From positions 1,612,001-1,676,000 of the forward strand of contig NZ_JAIVAC010000001.1 in NCBI RefSeq assembly GCF_020171655.1: a DNA stretch of 64,000 bases, in the 5' to 3' direction. The notes under the pieces are model-generated. The model saw only the letters and a program-made list of their open reading frames with translations, did no database searches and was not told where the DNA came from. Source of the DNA: Exiguobacterium aestuarii (GTDB lineage: Bacteria > Bacillota > Bacilli > Exiguobacteriales > Exiguobacteriaceae). How positions within the stretch are numbered: position 1 is the first letter of the stretch; every line of letters starts with the position of its first letter. Both the position numbers and the translations under genes were made by a program. Of this stretch, positions 1 through 7,898 are shown piece by piece.

Positions 1-60
1 ATCGTTCAAAATTACGCCAAAAGTCCCATGAATCATTTCCCCACTTTGAAAAAACTGTAA

Positions 61-84
61 GTTAAAATCTTGTAAATGGGGTAC
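61..84 (+). promoter_or_regulatory. Possible sigma-B-like promoter upstream of the first gene
   Basis: GTTAAA (61-66) and GGGTAC (79-84) are separated by 12 bases. This resembles the general-stress sigma-B pattern GTTTAA-N12 to 15-GGGTAT, with one mismatch in each box. It lies about 60 bases before the ATG at 143. A TTGAAA at 46-51 gives a weaker sigma-A alternative without a good -10. This is pattern matching only. Confidence 0.25.
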
Positions 85-142
85 GATACGTAAGAAGACA
101 TTTTGAAATGACCAGTCAGTCTTGAAGAAGGAGATCCATCAT

Positions 143-586
143 ATGAACAGCTTAGACCTCGCACGTACTACTTCTATTCCTTCCGCTCAACACGACTTCG
201 ACCAGGCCGACCTGACGTTTTCAGCGACCGAATGGGATACATACCGACCGGAACAAGGAAAACCAATCTCGTATAAAGAGCAACATTTGATTGTCTATCC
301 GCTCAAAGAATTGAGCCGTGCCTTTAGTGTGGCCGGCATCCCGCGCAGCCAACAACAGTTGATCAAATGGGAGACAGATGGCGTATTGCCAGCTACCCCG
401 TTCACATTTGGCCGGAAACGATTCTATACGGAAAATCAGATTCGTACCATTGTCGACATCGCATTAGAATGCGGATTGCGTCCACGGACACATGTCAAAA
501 AGACAAACTTCTCGGAATTGGCGCATCATGAATTGACGTACATATTACAACTCGAACTGAACGCCTATGAAGCGCCTGTCGTCTGA
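143..586 (+). CDS. Small MerR-like helix-turn-helix protein
   Basis: 147-residue soluble protein of unknown target. Residues from about 55 to 115 (PLKELSRAFSVAGIPRSQQQ, then LIKWETDGVLPATPF and GRKRFYT) have the layout of a MerR-type winged helix: a first helix, a recognition helix, then a wing with the Arg/Tyr pattern. No effector or metal-binding domain follows, so it may be a small regulator or an architectural DNA binder. The ATG at 143 is chosen because AAGGAG (128-133) sits 9 bases before it; an in-frame TTG at 122 would lie upstream of this site. It is a single gene closed by a hairpin at 593-634. The specific family is not recognised. Confidence 0.7.
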   Translation: MNSLDLARTTSIPSAQHDFDQADLTFSATEWDTYRPEQGKPISYKEQHLIVYPLKELSRAFSVAGIPRSQQQLIKWETDGVLPATPFTFGRKRFYTENQIRTIVDIALECGLRPRTHVKKTNFSELAHHELTYILQLELNAYEAPVV

Positions 587-592
587 GCAGGC

Positions 593-634
593 AAAAGCCA
601 TCCGCCATGATGCTCATGACGAATGGCTTTTTTG
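593..634. terminator. Hairpin terminator between convergent genes
   Basis: AAAAGCCAT (593-601) pairs with ATGGCTTTT (622-630). A T-run follows on the plus strand and TTTT on the minus strand, so it can end both the HTH gene and the leftward yxeA-like gene that stops at 635. Confidence 0.75.
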
Positions 635-979
635 TTACTGATTTCGAATGACCGGATTTGGTACGTCCTCGCGTAAGACTTCATCATACGACGTAACGGT
701 ATCCCCGTCCTTAACGTATAAGCGCAAATACGCGCCTTCTCGAAGTTCTTTTCCTGCGGTAAACGTGACTTCTTTCGACTCCCCTTCTGACGTATACGCG
801 GGTTGCGTGTACACGTATCGTTTCATCACATCCCCATTTTCAAGTGTCGTCTCTTCCACATCACTCGGTGTTTGAACTTCCACAAACAAGGTGTCTTTTC
901 CAAATCGATTCCAATCCACTTGCAATAAACCCGCGAGGAGTAGGATGGCAACTACTCCCATTCCAATCCATTTCTTCAT
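635..979 (-). CDS. yxeA: YxeA family (DUF1093) exported protein
   Basis: 114-residue protein with an N-terminal signal anchor (hydrophobic stretch about residues 6-20) and a small beta-rich extracytoplasmic domain ending in VPNPVIRNQ. The pattern of a strand, a YVYTQPAY segment, then a KELREGAYLRLYVKDG segment matches the YxeA/DUF1093 family. In Bacillus subtilis yxeA closes the yxdJKLM-yxeA locus, and here too it directly follows the permease gene (13-base gap), so context supports the call. The role is unknown; an accessory to peptide-antibiotic sensing is the usual guess. The start has AAGGAG about 9 bases upstream. Confidence 0.75.
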   Translation of the reverse strand: MKKWIGMGVVAILLLAGLLQVDWNRFGKDTLFVEVQTPSDVEETTLENGDVMKRYVYTQPAYTSEGESKEVTFTAGKELREGAYLRLYVKDGDTVTSYDEVLREDVPNPVIRNQ

Positions 980-992
980 CTTTCTTCTCTCC

Positions 993-2825
993 TTATCGAA
1001 TGGCCGTCATGAACCGACGAACCGTGATCCCGTAATAGACCGCATAAATGGCCGTATAGACACCCATCCATGCGAGAACAGGCACCGTGAAATTCATACT
1101 TAACAAGTTTGAAAAGGCAATGAGGGCGACCGTCGCATGCAAAATCCCGAGTGCGAACGGTGCGAGGAAGACGACGATGATCTGTTGACGCACCGTGCGT
1201 CGCACGTCCCGTTCGGATATCCCGATTTTTTGCAAGATGGCGTACTTCGCCCGGTCATCCTCAGCTTCCGTCATCGTCTTGAAGTAGATGACGCTGCCTG
1301 TCGCAACGAGGAAGACGAGTCCGAGGAACGTTCCGACGAAGAGGAGGGCCCCGTTCATCGCCATCGTTTCCGCGTATACGTCCGGTGCGCTCGAGAACGA
1401 TTCGAGCCCGAGATTCGCCAAACGTTCAGATTGAACTTGTTGATCTTTGAACGACTCCGTGAGGGCGACGTGATACGTCTCGCTCGGCTCCGTCATCGCT
1501 TGAAACACATCGTCTGAGACGACGAGGAACGTACCACCGAACGTCATGACGTTGAGTGGTGAGGTTTCGGCGCGTGTCGCGACGTCAAACGTCCCTGCTG
1601 AAAGTTCGACCGATTCGATCCCCTCCGAGTAACGCTCGTCATAGAACGGGTCAACCCACAACACCTCGTCCTCCGGAAACGATGCAGGCTCTTCCTGTCC
1701 GAGACCTTCGAGAAGGTGACGATATGTCGACGCATCGATGACGCCAAGCTCTCGTTCTCCGTATTGTGCTTCCATTCGGATCGTCTTTTGTTCCACGTTT
1801 GATTCGAACGTCGCCCCTTTCACATCGACCGCCTCCCCTTTCCAGGCGTACGTGTACGGTGTATAGGATGCCACATTCTCTTCCGCGTAATAGTAGACAC
1901 TGAAGATGGCACCACCGGCCGTGATGGCCGTCGCACTGATGATACTGATCAACGTGAGCGTCTTGGCATTGCCACGGATGCGATAGAGAAGTTGTGACGT
2001 CGTCAACAAGTTGAGTCGTTTCCACGACCAGCGCTCATTCTGTTTCAGCCACGTCAGGGCAAAGATCAACACGCTATGGAATAAGAGCGCCGAACCGATG
2101 ACGCTCAATCCGATGATGAGCAGCGGCATGGCGAGACCGAGCGTTCTCCAAAGCGAGGACGTCATCAAGTCTTGAAGCGCGAGCCAATAAGCAACGCCGA
2201 GTGTGAAGACACCCATCAAAGCGACCCATCCTCTCGCCGTCGGCACACCTTCACCGCTCTTATCCGCATGAAACAGCTCGATCAACTTGAAGCGATAGAT
2301 GACCCGATACCCTTGAAACGAAGTAAAGAGGAAAATGGCAAGAAACACGAGGAACGTCTCCACGAGTGCCGACGCCGAGAAGGCGAATCCGATGTCGAGG
2401 TCGCTCTTCATGAGACGCATCAACAGTTGGAGAAGCGCGTTCGACCCAAAGAGTCCGAGAAGAATTCCGACAATTAAGGACACCGCTCCGATGACGATAT
2501 TTTCAAACAAGAGCAACAACCCGATTTGTTTCTTTCGGACTCCAAGTAGTGAATAGAGCCCGACCTCCCGCTTACGCCCTCTCAAGAAAAAGGCGTTCGA
2601 ATAGGCGATGAAGAGCGCGACGAACAACATGAGGATGAATGTCGACGTGCTCATCAGTCCACTGATTTTCTTCGACGTCTCCGCGAGTGCACTGATCTCA
2701 TGGCTATGTTTGAGCGTCGCAAACGTGAAGTAAATGACGATGGAGAAGATCGTCGTCCCGACGTAAAGCGCGTATCGCGACAAATTACGTGCGACGTTCT
2801 TCTTCGCAAGCTCAAATAGCGTCAT
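993..2825 (-). CDS. yxdM: BceB/YxdM-type ABC transporter permease
   Basis: 610-residue membrane protein of the FtsX/MacB-like antimicrobial-peptide exporter class. It begins MTLFELAKKNVARNLSRYAL, typical of BceB-type permeases, and shows about ten membrane segments: one at the N-terminus, three in the first FtsX block, two pairs mid-protein, then an extracytoplasmic domain of about 200 residues (residues ~310-510) and three final helices. That large loop is the peptide-sensing part in Bce systems. The ATG at 2825 is chosen rather than the far-upstream in-frame start because it gives the family N-terminus; it overlaps the ATPase gene by 14 bases, implying translational coupling. It probably forms a sensor/transport complex with the neighbouring kinase. 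Confidence 0.85.
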   Translation of the reverse strand: MTLFELAKKNVARNLSRYALYVGTTIFSIVIYFTFATLKHSHEISALAETSKKISGLMSTSTFILMLFVALFIAYSNAFFLRGRKREVGLYSLLGVRKKQIGLLLLFENIVIGAVSLIVGILLGLFGSNALLQLLMRLMKSDLDIGFAFSASALVETFLVFLAIFLFTSFQGYRVIYRFKLIELFHADKSGEGVPTARGWVALMGVFTLGVAYWLALQDLMTSSLWRTLGLAMPLLIIGLSVIGSALLFHSVLIFALTWLKQNERWSWKRLNLLTTSQLLYRIRGNAKTLTLISIISATAITAGGAIFSVYYYAEENVASYTPYTYAWKGEAVDVKGATFESNVEQKTIRMEAQYGERELGVIDASTYRHLLEGLGQEEPASFPEDEVLWVDPFYDERYSEGIESVELSAGTFDVATRAETSPLNVMTFGGTFLVVSDDVFQAMTEPSETYHVALTESFKDQQVQSERLANLGLESFSSAPDVYAETMAMNGALLFVGTFLGLVFLVATGSVIYFKTMTEAEDDRAKYAILQKIGISERDVRRTVRQQIIVVFLAPFALGILHATVALIAFSNLLSMNFTVPVLAWMGVYTAIYAVYYGITVRRFMTAIR

Positions 2826-3573
2826 CGATGGCACCGCCTTTCGCCAATTCCTCGAGGATCGTTTGGTAGAACGCATCCCGTGAGGCATTTCCACGAATCA
2901 GTTCCTTATTCAAACGCCCATCCTGGATGTAGAGGACACGGCGGCAGAAACTTGCTGCGAAGGCGTCATGCGTCACCATCATGATGGTCGTCTCGGCCTC
3001 GTTCAACCGTGCGAGTGTATCCAACAAATCCGTCGCTGACTTCGAGTCGAGCGCGCCGGTCGGTTCATCGGCGAAGATGAGTTTCGGGTCCGAGATCAAG
3101 GCACGACAGACGGCCGTCCGTTGTTTTTGTCCTCCTGAGATTTGATACGGATATTGGTCGAGGATCCCTTCAAGTCCGAAACGCTTCGCCAACCGTTCGA
3201 CTTTCTCTCGTGTCTCGTGAACGGGCGTCTTCGAGACGGCGAGCGGCAGCAACATGTTTTCCCGTACCGTCAACGAGTCGAGCAGATTATAGTCCTGGAA
3301 GATAAAGCCGAGATGGTCGCGCCGGAAATCGGCAAGCGCCTCCTCGTTCATCGACGCGATATCCTCCCCTTCCACGAGAATCTCACCTGACGTCGGCGTA
3401 TCGATTGTCGCGAGGACGTTCAGTAACGTCGACTTCCCTGCCCCGGATGGTCCCATGATTCCGACGAATTCACCGTGTTCGATGGTGAACGAGACGTCAT
3501 CGAGCGCCCGGAACGTCGTACTTCCTTTTCCATATGTCTTTTGAATCGATTTCACTTGTAATAATGTTTCCAT
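2812..3573 (-). CDS. yxdL: BceA/YxdL-type ABC transporter ATPase
   Basis: 253-residue cytoplasmic ATPase that would power the neighbouring permease. It has Walker A GPSGAGKST near residue 43, a Q-loop (FQDYNLLD), the signature SGGQKQR, Walker B LIFADEPTGALDS and the switch His (VTHD), so it should be active. LolD/MacB/BceA-type ATPases share the EPTGALDS ending. The ATG at 3573 is preferred: AGAGGTG lies about 7 bases upstream, and an in-frame GTG at 3582 falls inside that ribosome binding site. First gene of a three-gene leftward operon (ATPase, permease, YxeA). Confidence 0.92.
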   Translation of the reverse strand: METLLQVKSIQKTYGKGSTTFRALDDVSFTIEHGEFVGIMGPSGAGKSTLLNVLATIDTPTSGEILVEGEDIASMNEEALADFRRDHLGFIFQDYNLLDSLTVRENMLLPLAVSKTPVHETREKVERLAKRFGLEGILDQYPYQISGGQKQRTAVCRALISDPKLIFADEPTGALDSKSATDLLDTLARLNEAETTIMMVTHDAFAASFCRRVLYIQDGRLNKELIRGNASRDAFYQTILEELAKGGAIDDAI

Positions 3574-3634
3574 GTTCAGCACCTCTTTCTGACTCTTACA
3601 TTACGCCCCCTGTCTTAACTTCAACTCACGCGTA

Positions 3635-3651
3635 CCTTACAAAATCCTTAC
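3635..3651. promoter_or_regulatory. Direct repeat, probable response-regulator box
   Basis: CCTTAC occurs at 3635-3640 and again at 3646-3651, exactly 11 bases apart, in the 106-base divergent region between the ABC operon and the regulator gene. An 11-base period is the usual spacing of tandem half-sites for OmpR/PhoB-type regulators, the class encoded next door. On the minus strand it lies about 60-80 bases before the ATPase start, a place suited to activating that operon. The assignment is inference from spacing and position. Confidence 0.45.
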
Positions 3652-3679
3652 GTGATATGCTTGATAAGAGGTGATAACG

Positions 3680-4366
3680 ATGGAACAACCACGGATTCTC
3701 ATCGTGGATGATGAACAGGATTTATGTACGTTGATGCAACGGGCGCTCGAAAAGGAAGGAATCACGCAAATCCGGACCGCCCACACATTGAAGGACGGGT
3801 ATGACGTCTTCGAGACGTTCCATCCGCATTTGGCGATTTTGGACGTCATGTTACCGGACGGGGAAGGTTATCAACTATGCCAACAGATTCGGGCACACTC
3901 GAACATCCCCATCCTCTTCTTATCCGCTAAATCGGAAGAAGTCGATAAACTGCTCGGCCTCGCCATCGGGGGTGACGATTACATCACGAAGCCGTTCAGT
4001 CCGAAAGAAGTGGCCTTCCGCGTAAAAGCACAGTTAAGACGGCTGTCGATGATGGAAGCACCGATGGAAGAGACGACCGTCGGACCGTTCCTTATGAATG
4101 AAGATGAGACGGAAGTTTATATGAACGGCGAACGATTGGAATTGACGGCGAAAGAAGTCGGTCTCCTCGCCTGCTTTTTACGAAACCCGAATCGAATTCT
4201 CAGCAAGGAGACACTGTTCACACAAGTATGGGGCGAATCGTTTTTCGGTTCGGATAACACGGTCATGGTCCACATACGGCGATTGCGTGAAAAAATCGAG
4301 CCGAACCCGTCTGCCCCGACCTACATCAAGACGGTCAAAGGTCTCGGCTATCGGTTGACGGTGTAA
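3680..4366 (+). CDS. yxdJ: OmpR-family response regulator (BceR/YxdJ-like)
   Basis: 228-residue two-domain regulator. The receiver has the acidic pair IVDDEQD, phospho-acceptor Asp55 (LAILDVMLPDG) and the conserved Lys in DDYITKPFSP. The C-terminal winged helix has LTAKEVGLLACFLRNPNRIL and ends with VKGLGYRLTV, typical of the OmpR/PhoB class. The ATG at 3680 follows AAGAGGTGA with normal spacing; the in-frame GTG at 3671 lies within that site. It is co-transcribed with the kinase gene 9 bases downstream and divergent from the ABC operon it most likely controls. Confidence 0.9.
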   Translation: MEQPRILIVDDEQDLCTLMQRALEKEGITQIRTAHTLKDGYDVFETFHPHLAILDVMLPDGEGYQLCQQIRAHSNIPILFLSAKSEEVDKLLGLAIGGDDYITKPFSPKEVAFRVKAQLRRLSMMEAPMEETTVGPFLMNEDETEVYMNGERLELTAKEVGLLACFLRNPNRILSKETLFTQVWGESFFGSDNTVMVHIRRLREKIEPNPSAPTYIKTVKGLGYRLTV

Positions 4367-4375
4367 GGAGCGATC

Positions 4376-5749
4376 ATGATGAAATGGAAGCTGACCGGTC
4401 GCTATTTACTGTCGATTGTATTGATTGTCGCCATCGTCGTCTTTCTGAACATCGTCATCTTATTTGTGCTACTCAACGACCGAACGGGTATCGATGATGT
4501 CGAAAGCAACTCAGGGGAGACGTTCACCCGCAACTTCAGCACGTACCTGTCACTCGAGGACGGAGAACCCGTCGTCTCAACTGAAGGTCAGGAGGCGCTC
4601 GAGCAGTATGGGGCGTTCATCCGCTTTTTAGATGAGACGGGACGAGTCGTCAGTGAGATTGACGCACCGAGTGGATTGCCAGACGCCTATTCACCGATCG
4701 AGCTGATTCAAATTTATAAATACATGGATGATGAGCTTCGTCTCTACTTCATCGGAGAGTTTGAAGATTATAGCTACCTCATCGGTGTCCCGGACGCCAG
4801 CGAACGCCGGGCACTCTTTATGTTAGATGAACAAGCGGTCCTCTCCTATATCGCAAAGGCGTTCCTTTGGATTCTCGTTGTCGATCTACTTGTGGCTGCC
4901 TTGATTGGTCTTTTGTTTAGCTCTAGATTGACCCGCCCCGTCTATCGACTGACCGAACGCATCCAACAGCTGAAACGTCGGGATTTCTCGACATCCGAAC
5001 CGAAGCGTGTCGGCATTTATCGTCCTGTCTTCCACGACTTGAATGCGGTCTCTGAGACACTGACGACATACGAACGACAGCGCGAGGAACTCGATGAACG
5101 ACGGAAAGAATGGATGAGTAACGTGTCGCATGATTTGAAGACTCCACTCGCCTCGATTCAAGGATACGCCGAACTGTTGGATGACGAATCGCTAGATGTA
5201 ACTGAGCGCAGCCAATACGTCCACGTGATTGAACGCCAGGCGAAATATATGAAAGAATTGCTCGATGACTTCAACTTGACGATGCGTCTGCAACACGGCG
5301 ACTTCCCGCTCGCGTTAGAAGAGACGCGCCTCGAGCCATTCGTTCGCGAACTCGTCATCGATGTGTTGAACGACCCCCGTTTCAGTGAGCGTCAGATTGA
5401 ATTCGAAGCGACCACGGCAGCGACCGTTTCGATTGACCGCCACTTTATGAAACGTGCCCTGCTCAACTTCCTATATAACGCCCTTCTTCATAACGACGAA
5501 TCGGTCATCGTGACGGTTCAGGTCCTTGATGATGTCGTAACAATCCAGGATGACGGAAGCGGGATTGCCGAAGCCGAATTGCCTTATATATTCGAACGCT
5601 ATTACCGTGGTACGAACACGGATGACGCCCGTGGGAGCGGTCTCGGGATGGCCATTTCGCGTGATATCATCGAAGCACACGGTGGGAAGGTCGAGGTCGA
5701 AAGTCGTCAAGGACAAGGTACGACCATCCGAATTTTCTTCAGAGCATAG
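4376..5749 (+). CDS. Sensor histidine kinase partner of the ABC module
   Basis: 457-residue membrane kinase. Two membrane helices (about residues 10-33 and 163-181) enclose an extracytoplasmic domain of about 130 residues, followed by a HAMP-like linker and a HisKA domain with His252 in SNVSHDLKTPLAS. The ATPase domain has an N box (NFLYNALLHN) and glycine motifs DDGSGI and GSGLGMAI. BceS/YxdK-type kinases normally have almost no outside loop, so this kinase may sense its own ligand rather than relying wholly on the transporter. AAGGAG at 4365-4370 fits ATG 4379 (8 bases) slightly better than ATG 4376 (5 bases); the difference is one residue. Confidence 0.88.
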   Translation: MMKWKLTGRYLLSIVLIVAIVVFLNIVILFVLLNDRTGIDDVESNSGETFTRNFSTYLSLEDGEPVVSTEGQEALEQYGAFIRFLDETGRVVSEIDAPSGLPDAYSPIELIQIYKYMDDELRLYFIGEFEDYSYLIGVPDASERRALFMLDEQAVLSYIAKAFLWILVVDLLVAALIGLLFSSRLTRPVYRLTERIQQLKRRDFSTSEPKRVGIYRPVFHDLNAVSETLTTYERQREELDERRKEWMSNVSHDLKTPLASIQGYAELLDDESLDVTERSQYVHVIERQAKYMKELLDDFNLTMRLQHGDFPLALEETRLEPFVRELVIDVLNDPRFSERQIEFEATTAATVSIDRHFMKRALLNFLYNALLHNDESVIVTVQVLDDVVTIQDDGSGIAEAELPYIFERYYRGTNTDDARGSGLGMAISRDIIEAHGGKVEVESRQGQGTTIRIFFRA

Positions 5750-5750
5750 C

Positions 5751-5777
5751 AAAAGGGACGCACTCAGGCGTCCCTTT
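5751..5777. terminator. Bidirectional hairpin terminator
   Basis: AAAAGGGACGC (5751-5761) pairs with GCGTCCCTTT (5768-5777), seven bases of loop between. T-runs on both sides let it end the kinase gene and the convergent phosphodiesterase gene, whose last codons lie inside it. Confidence 0.8.
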
Positions 5778-7611
5778 GTTGTGTCGCATAGTGATCAATC
5801 CATGTCTCGAGTTCCTCGAGCGGTAACGGTTTAGAGAAGTAATATCCTTGCATCTCATCACAGCCGAGCTCGCGTAACGCATGCCACTGTTCAATCGTCT
5901 CGATCCCTTCACAGACGGTCTTCAAGTTCAGTCCTCGCGCGAGGTCGACGATCGACTCGACGATGACGTTTCCGGTCGGATCGTTCTCCGTCACTTGGAT
6001 GAATTGACGATCGATTTTGATCTCGTGAATTGGATAGTGCTTCAAGTAGACGAACGCCGAGAATCCGGTCCCGAAGTCATCGATTGAAATCGAAAACCCT
6101 TCTTCTCGGAACGCAACAAATCGGTCGATGACATGCTGTTGGTTTTCCATGCCGACACTCTCGGTGATTTCGAGGGTCAAATAGCTCGTACAGACACCCT
6201 CTTCACGGGCAATTTGGGCGAACTTCTCGACGACTCCTTCAGACAAGAAGTGACGTGCTGATAAGTTGAGGGCAAGTGAATACCTGTCTCCCCGGTCATG
6301 CCACCGTTTGAGCTGGCGACAGGCCGTAACGAATGCCCATTCTTCTAAGTCAATGATGACCCCCGTCGACTCGGCGAGCGGGATGAAGTCGAGCGGAGGG
6401 ACGAGACCGCGCTCTGGATGATTCCAGCGCATCAAACCTTCGAACCCTCTGAGCACTCCGGTCGTCGCATCGATTTTCGGTTGATAATACAGCATGAACT
6501 CATTCCCGGCGAGCCCACTTCGTAAATTCATCTCCAAAATCAATCGGTTCGCCGCTTTCGTCCCCATCTCTTCTTCATAGAAGACAATCGCAGCCCGTTG
6601 AAACGCTCGTTCACTCGCAGCGATACGTGTTCGGTGAACCAGCTCGAGCGTCGTGATGTCCTTTTGTTCGACGGCGATAAACGCGCTCATTGTCAAGATG
6701 ACTTCTAACTCATCGACATGGAACGGGTCGCGTACGAGAACTTCACACAATTCATCCGCGACAGCATTCAATTTGATTCGATCCCCGTACGGCAACCAAA
6801 TCGCAAATCCTGACTGCGACATGCGACTTAGATTCGATTCGTCGACATAACGACGCAGGCGATTGGCCACTTCTCGGACAATCTCATCTGATTTTTCGAT
6901 TCCAATCGCATCTTCGATCGACCGAAAATCGTCGACTTTCAAATAGACTAAAGCGCCAAGTTGTTGAGGTTGAAGCTGGCGTTCCTCGTCCATTTTCTCG
7001 ATGAAACCCGTATCTTTTAAAAGCCCCGTCAATTCATCTATATAGGCAAGACGACGAATGTGTGTCTCGACCGCCTGTCGATCAAGCCGGAAGTAGAGAA
7101 TCGAAATAAAGTCTGTCAGTGTACTAATGATTAATTCCTCGAGATAGGTCCATTCTCGTGGGAAGAATGACTCACAACAGATGACACCTTTGACGCGATT
7201 ATTCGCATAAATCGGCGCATCGAGCATCGAGTAGATACGCTGTCCTTCCACGAAATAATCGGTGTATAGTTCCTTCACCCAAGGATGATTCCGAACATCT
7301 TCAATCGCAAGCACCCGATCTTTTTGAAGTGCATCAAAATAATCTGGAGCGAGGTTACGATGAATGGTTAACTTTGGATAATGCGTACCTGATTCATGAG
7401 AATAGGCGACTTGGCATGAAATCGACCGATAGGATGAATCAAAATGCCAAATCGACACCGTATCGACCGCTAACATGTCGGCGACAATCTCACACATATA
7501 TCGCGTTGCCTCTTGTACCGTGTCTTCCGTCACGATTGGCATGCGTACGAGCTCGAACAGTTTCTCTTGATGTTTACGATATGTTTGGTTTGAAAAGTTC
7601 TTCTCGACCAT
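5764..7611 (-). CDS. GAF - degenerate GGDEF - EAL c-di-GMP phosphodiesterase
   Basis: 615-residue cytoplasmic signalling protein. A GAF domain (about 28-170) precedes a GGDEF-fold domain (about 180-345) whose active-site loop reads SQSGF at 265-269, so no cyclase activity is expected. The EAL domain (about 358-605) keeps the metal and catalytic set: Glu391 (the motif is EGL), Asn449, Glu481 in EITES, Asp511-Asp512 in DDFGTG, Lys532, Glu568 and Gln588. It should therefore hydrolyse c-di-GMP, with the GAF and dead GGDEF domains as likely input modules (dead GGDEF domains in such proteins can bind GTP). It is a single gene, convergent with the kinase gene. Its location near Pel and PNAG genes suggests it lowers matrix production. 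Confidence 0.88.
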   Translation of the reverse strand: MVEKNFSNQTYRKHQEKLFELVRMPIVTEDTVQEATRYMCEIVADMLAVDTVSIWHFDSSYRSISCQVAYSHESGTHYPKLTIHRNLAPDYFDALQKDRVLAIEDVRNHPWVKELYTDYFVEGQRIYSMLDAPIYANNRVKGVICCESFFPREWTYLEELIISTLTDFISILYFRLDRQAVETHIRRLAYIDELTGLLKDTGFIEKMDEERQLQPQQLGALVYLKVDDFRSIEDAIGIEKSDEIVREVANRLRRYVDESNLSRMSQSGFAIWLPYGDRIKLNAVADELCEVLVRDPFHVDELEVILTMSAFIAVEQKDITTLELVHRTRIAASERAFQRAAIVFYEEEMGTKAANRLILEMNLRSGLAGNEFMLYYQPKIDATTGVLRGFEGLMRWNHPERGLVPPLDFIPLAESTGVIIDLEEWAFVTACRQLKRWHDRGDRYSLALNLSARHFLSEGVVEKFAQIAREEGVCTSYLTLEITESVGMENQQHVIDRFVAFREEGFSISIDDFGTGFSAFVYLKHYPIHEIKIDRQFIQVTENDPTGNVIVESIVDLARGLNLKTVCEGIETIEQWHALRELGCDEMQGYYFSKPLPLEELETWIDHYATQQRDA

Positions 7612-7801
7612 CAGTCTTCTACCTCACCACATTTGATTTGACATTAATAATAGCATGAAACCTTCGACCTCACGTTTTCCAAAATTCAACAGAAAGTCAA
7701 TGGTTACCCCCATCTCATACAAAGAAAAGATGTATACAAGATCTCATTCAAAATATTGACCTTTTTTGATAATAGACCTTTTGAAAAGATCATCAATATC
7801 A

Positions 7802-7831
7802 TTGCGACTTAAATTGCATAACAAGTACAAT
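7802..7831 (+). promoter_or_regulatory. Candidate sigma-A promoter of the wall hydrolase gene
   Basis: TTGCGA (7802-7807) and TACAAT (7826-7831) are 18 bases apart and lie about 65 bases before the ATG at 7899. Just upstream (about 7755-7785) the GACCTTTT word occurs twice in an AT-rich stretch, which could be a regulator site. Both boxes deviate slightly from consensus. Confidence 0.4.
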
Positions 7832-7898
7832 GGAATGGAAATGTATTGATATGCCTGTAAACCATCACCATAAGTTGTCCGAGAAAGGAAGTGGCTTC

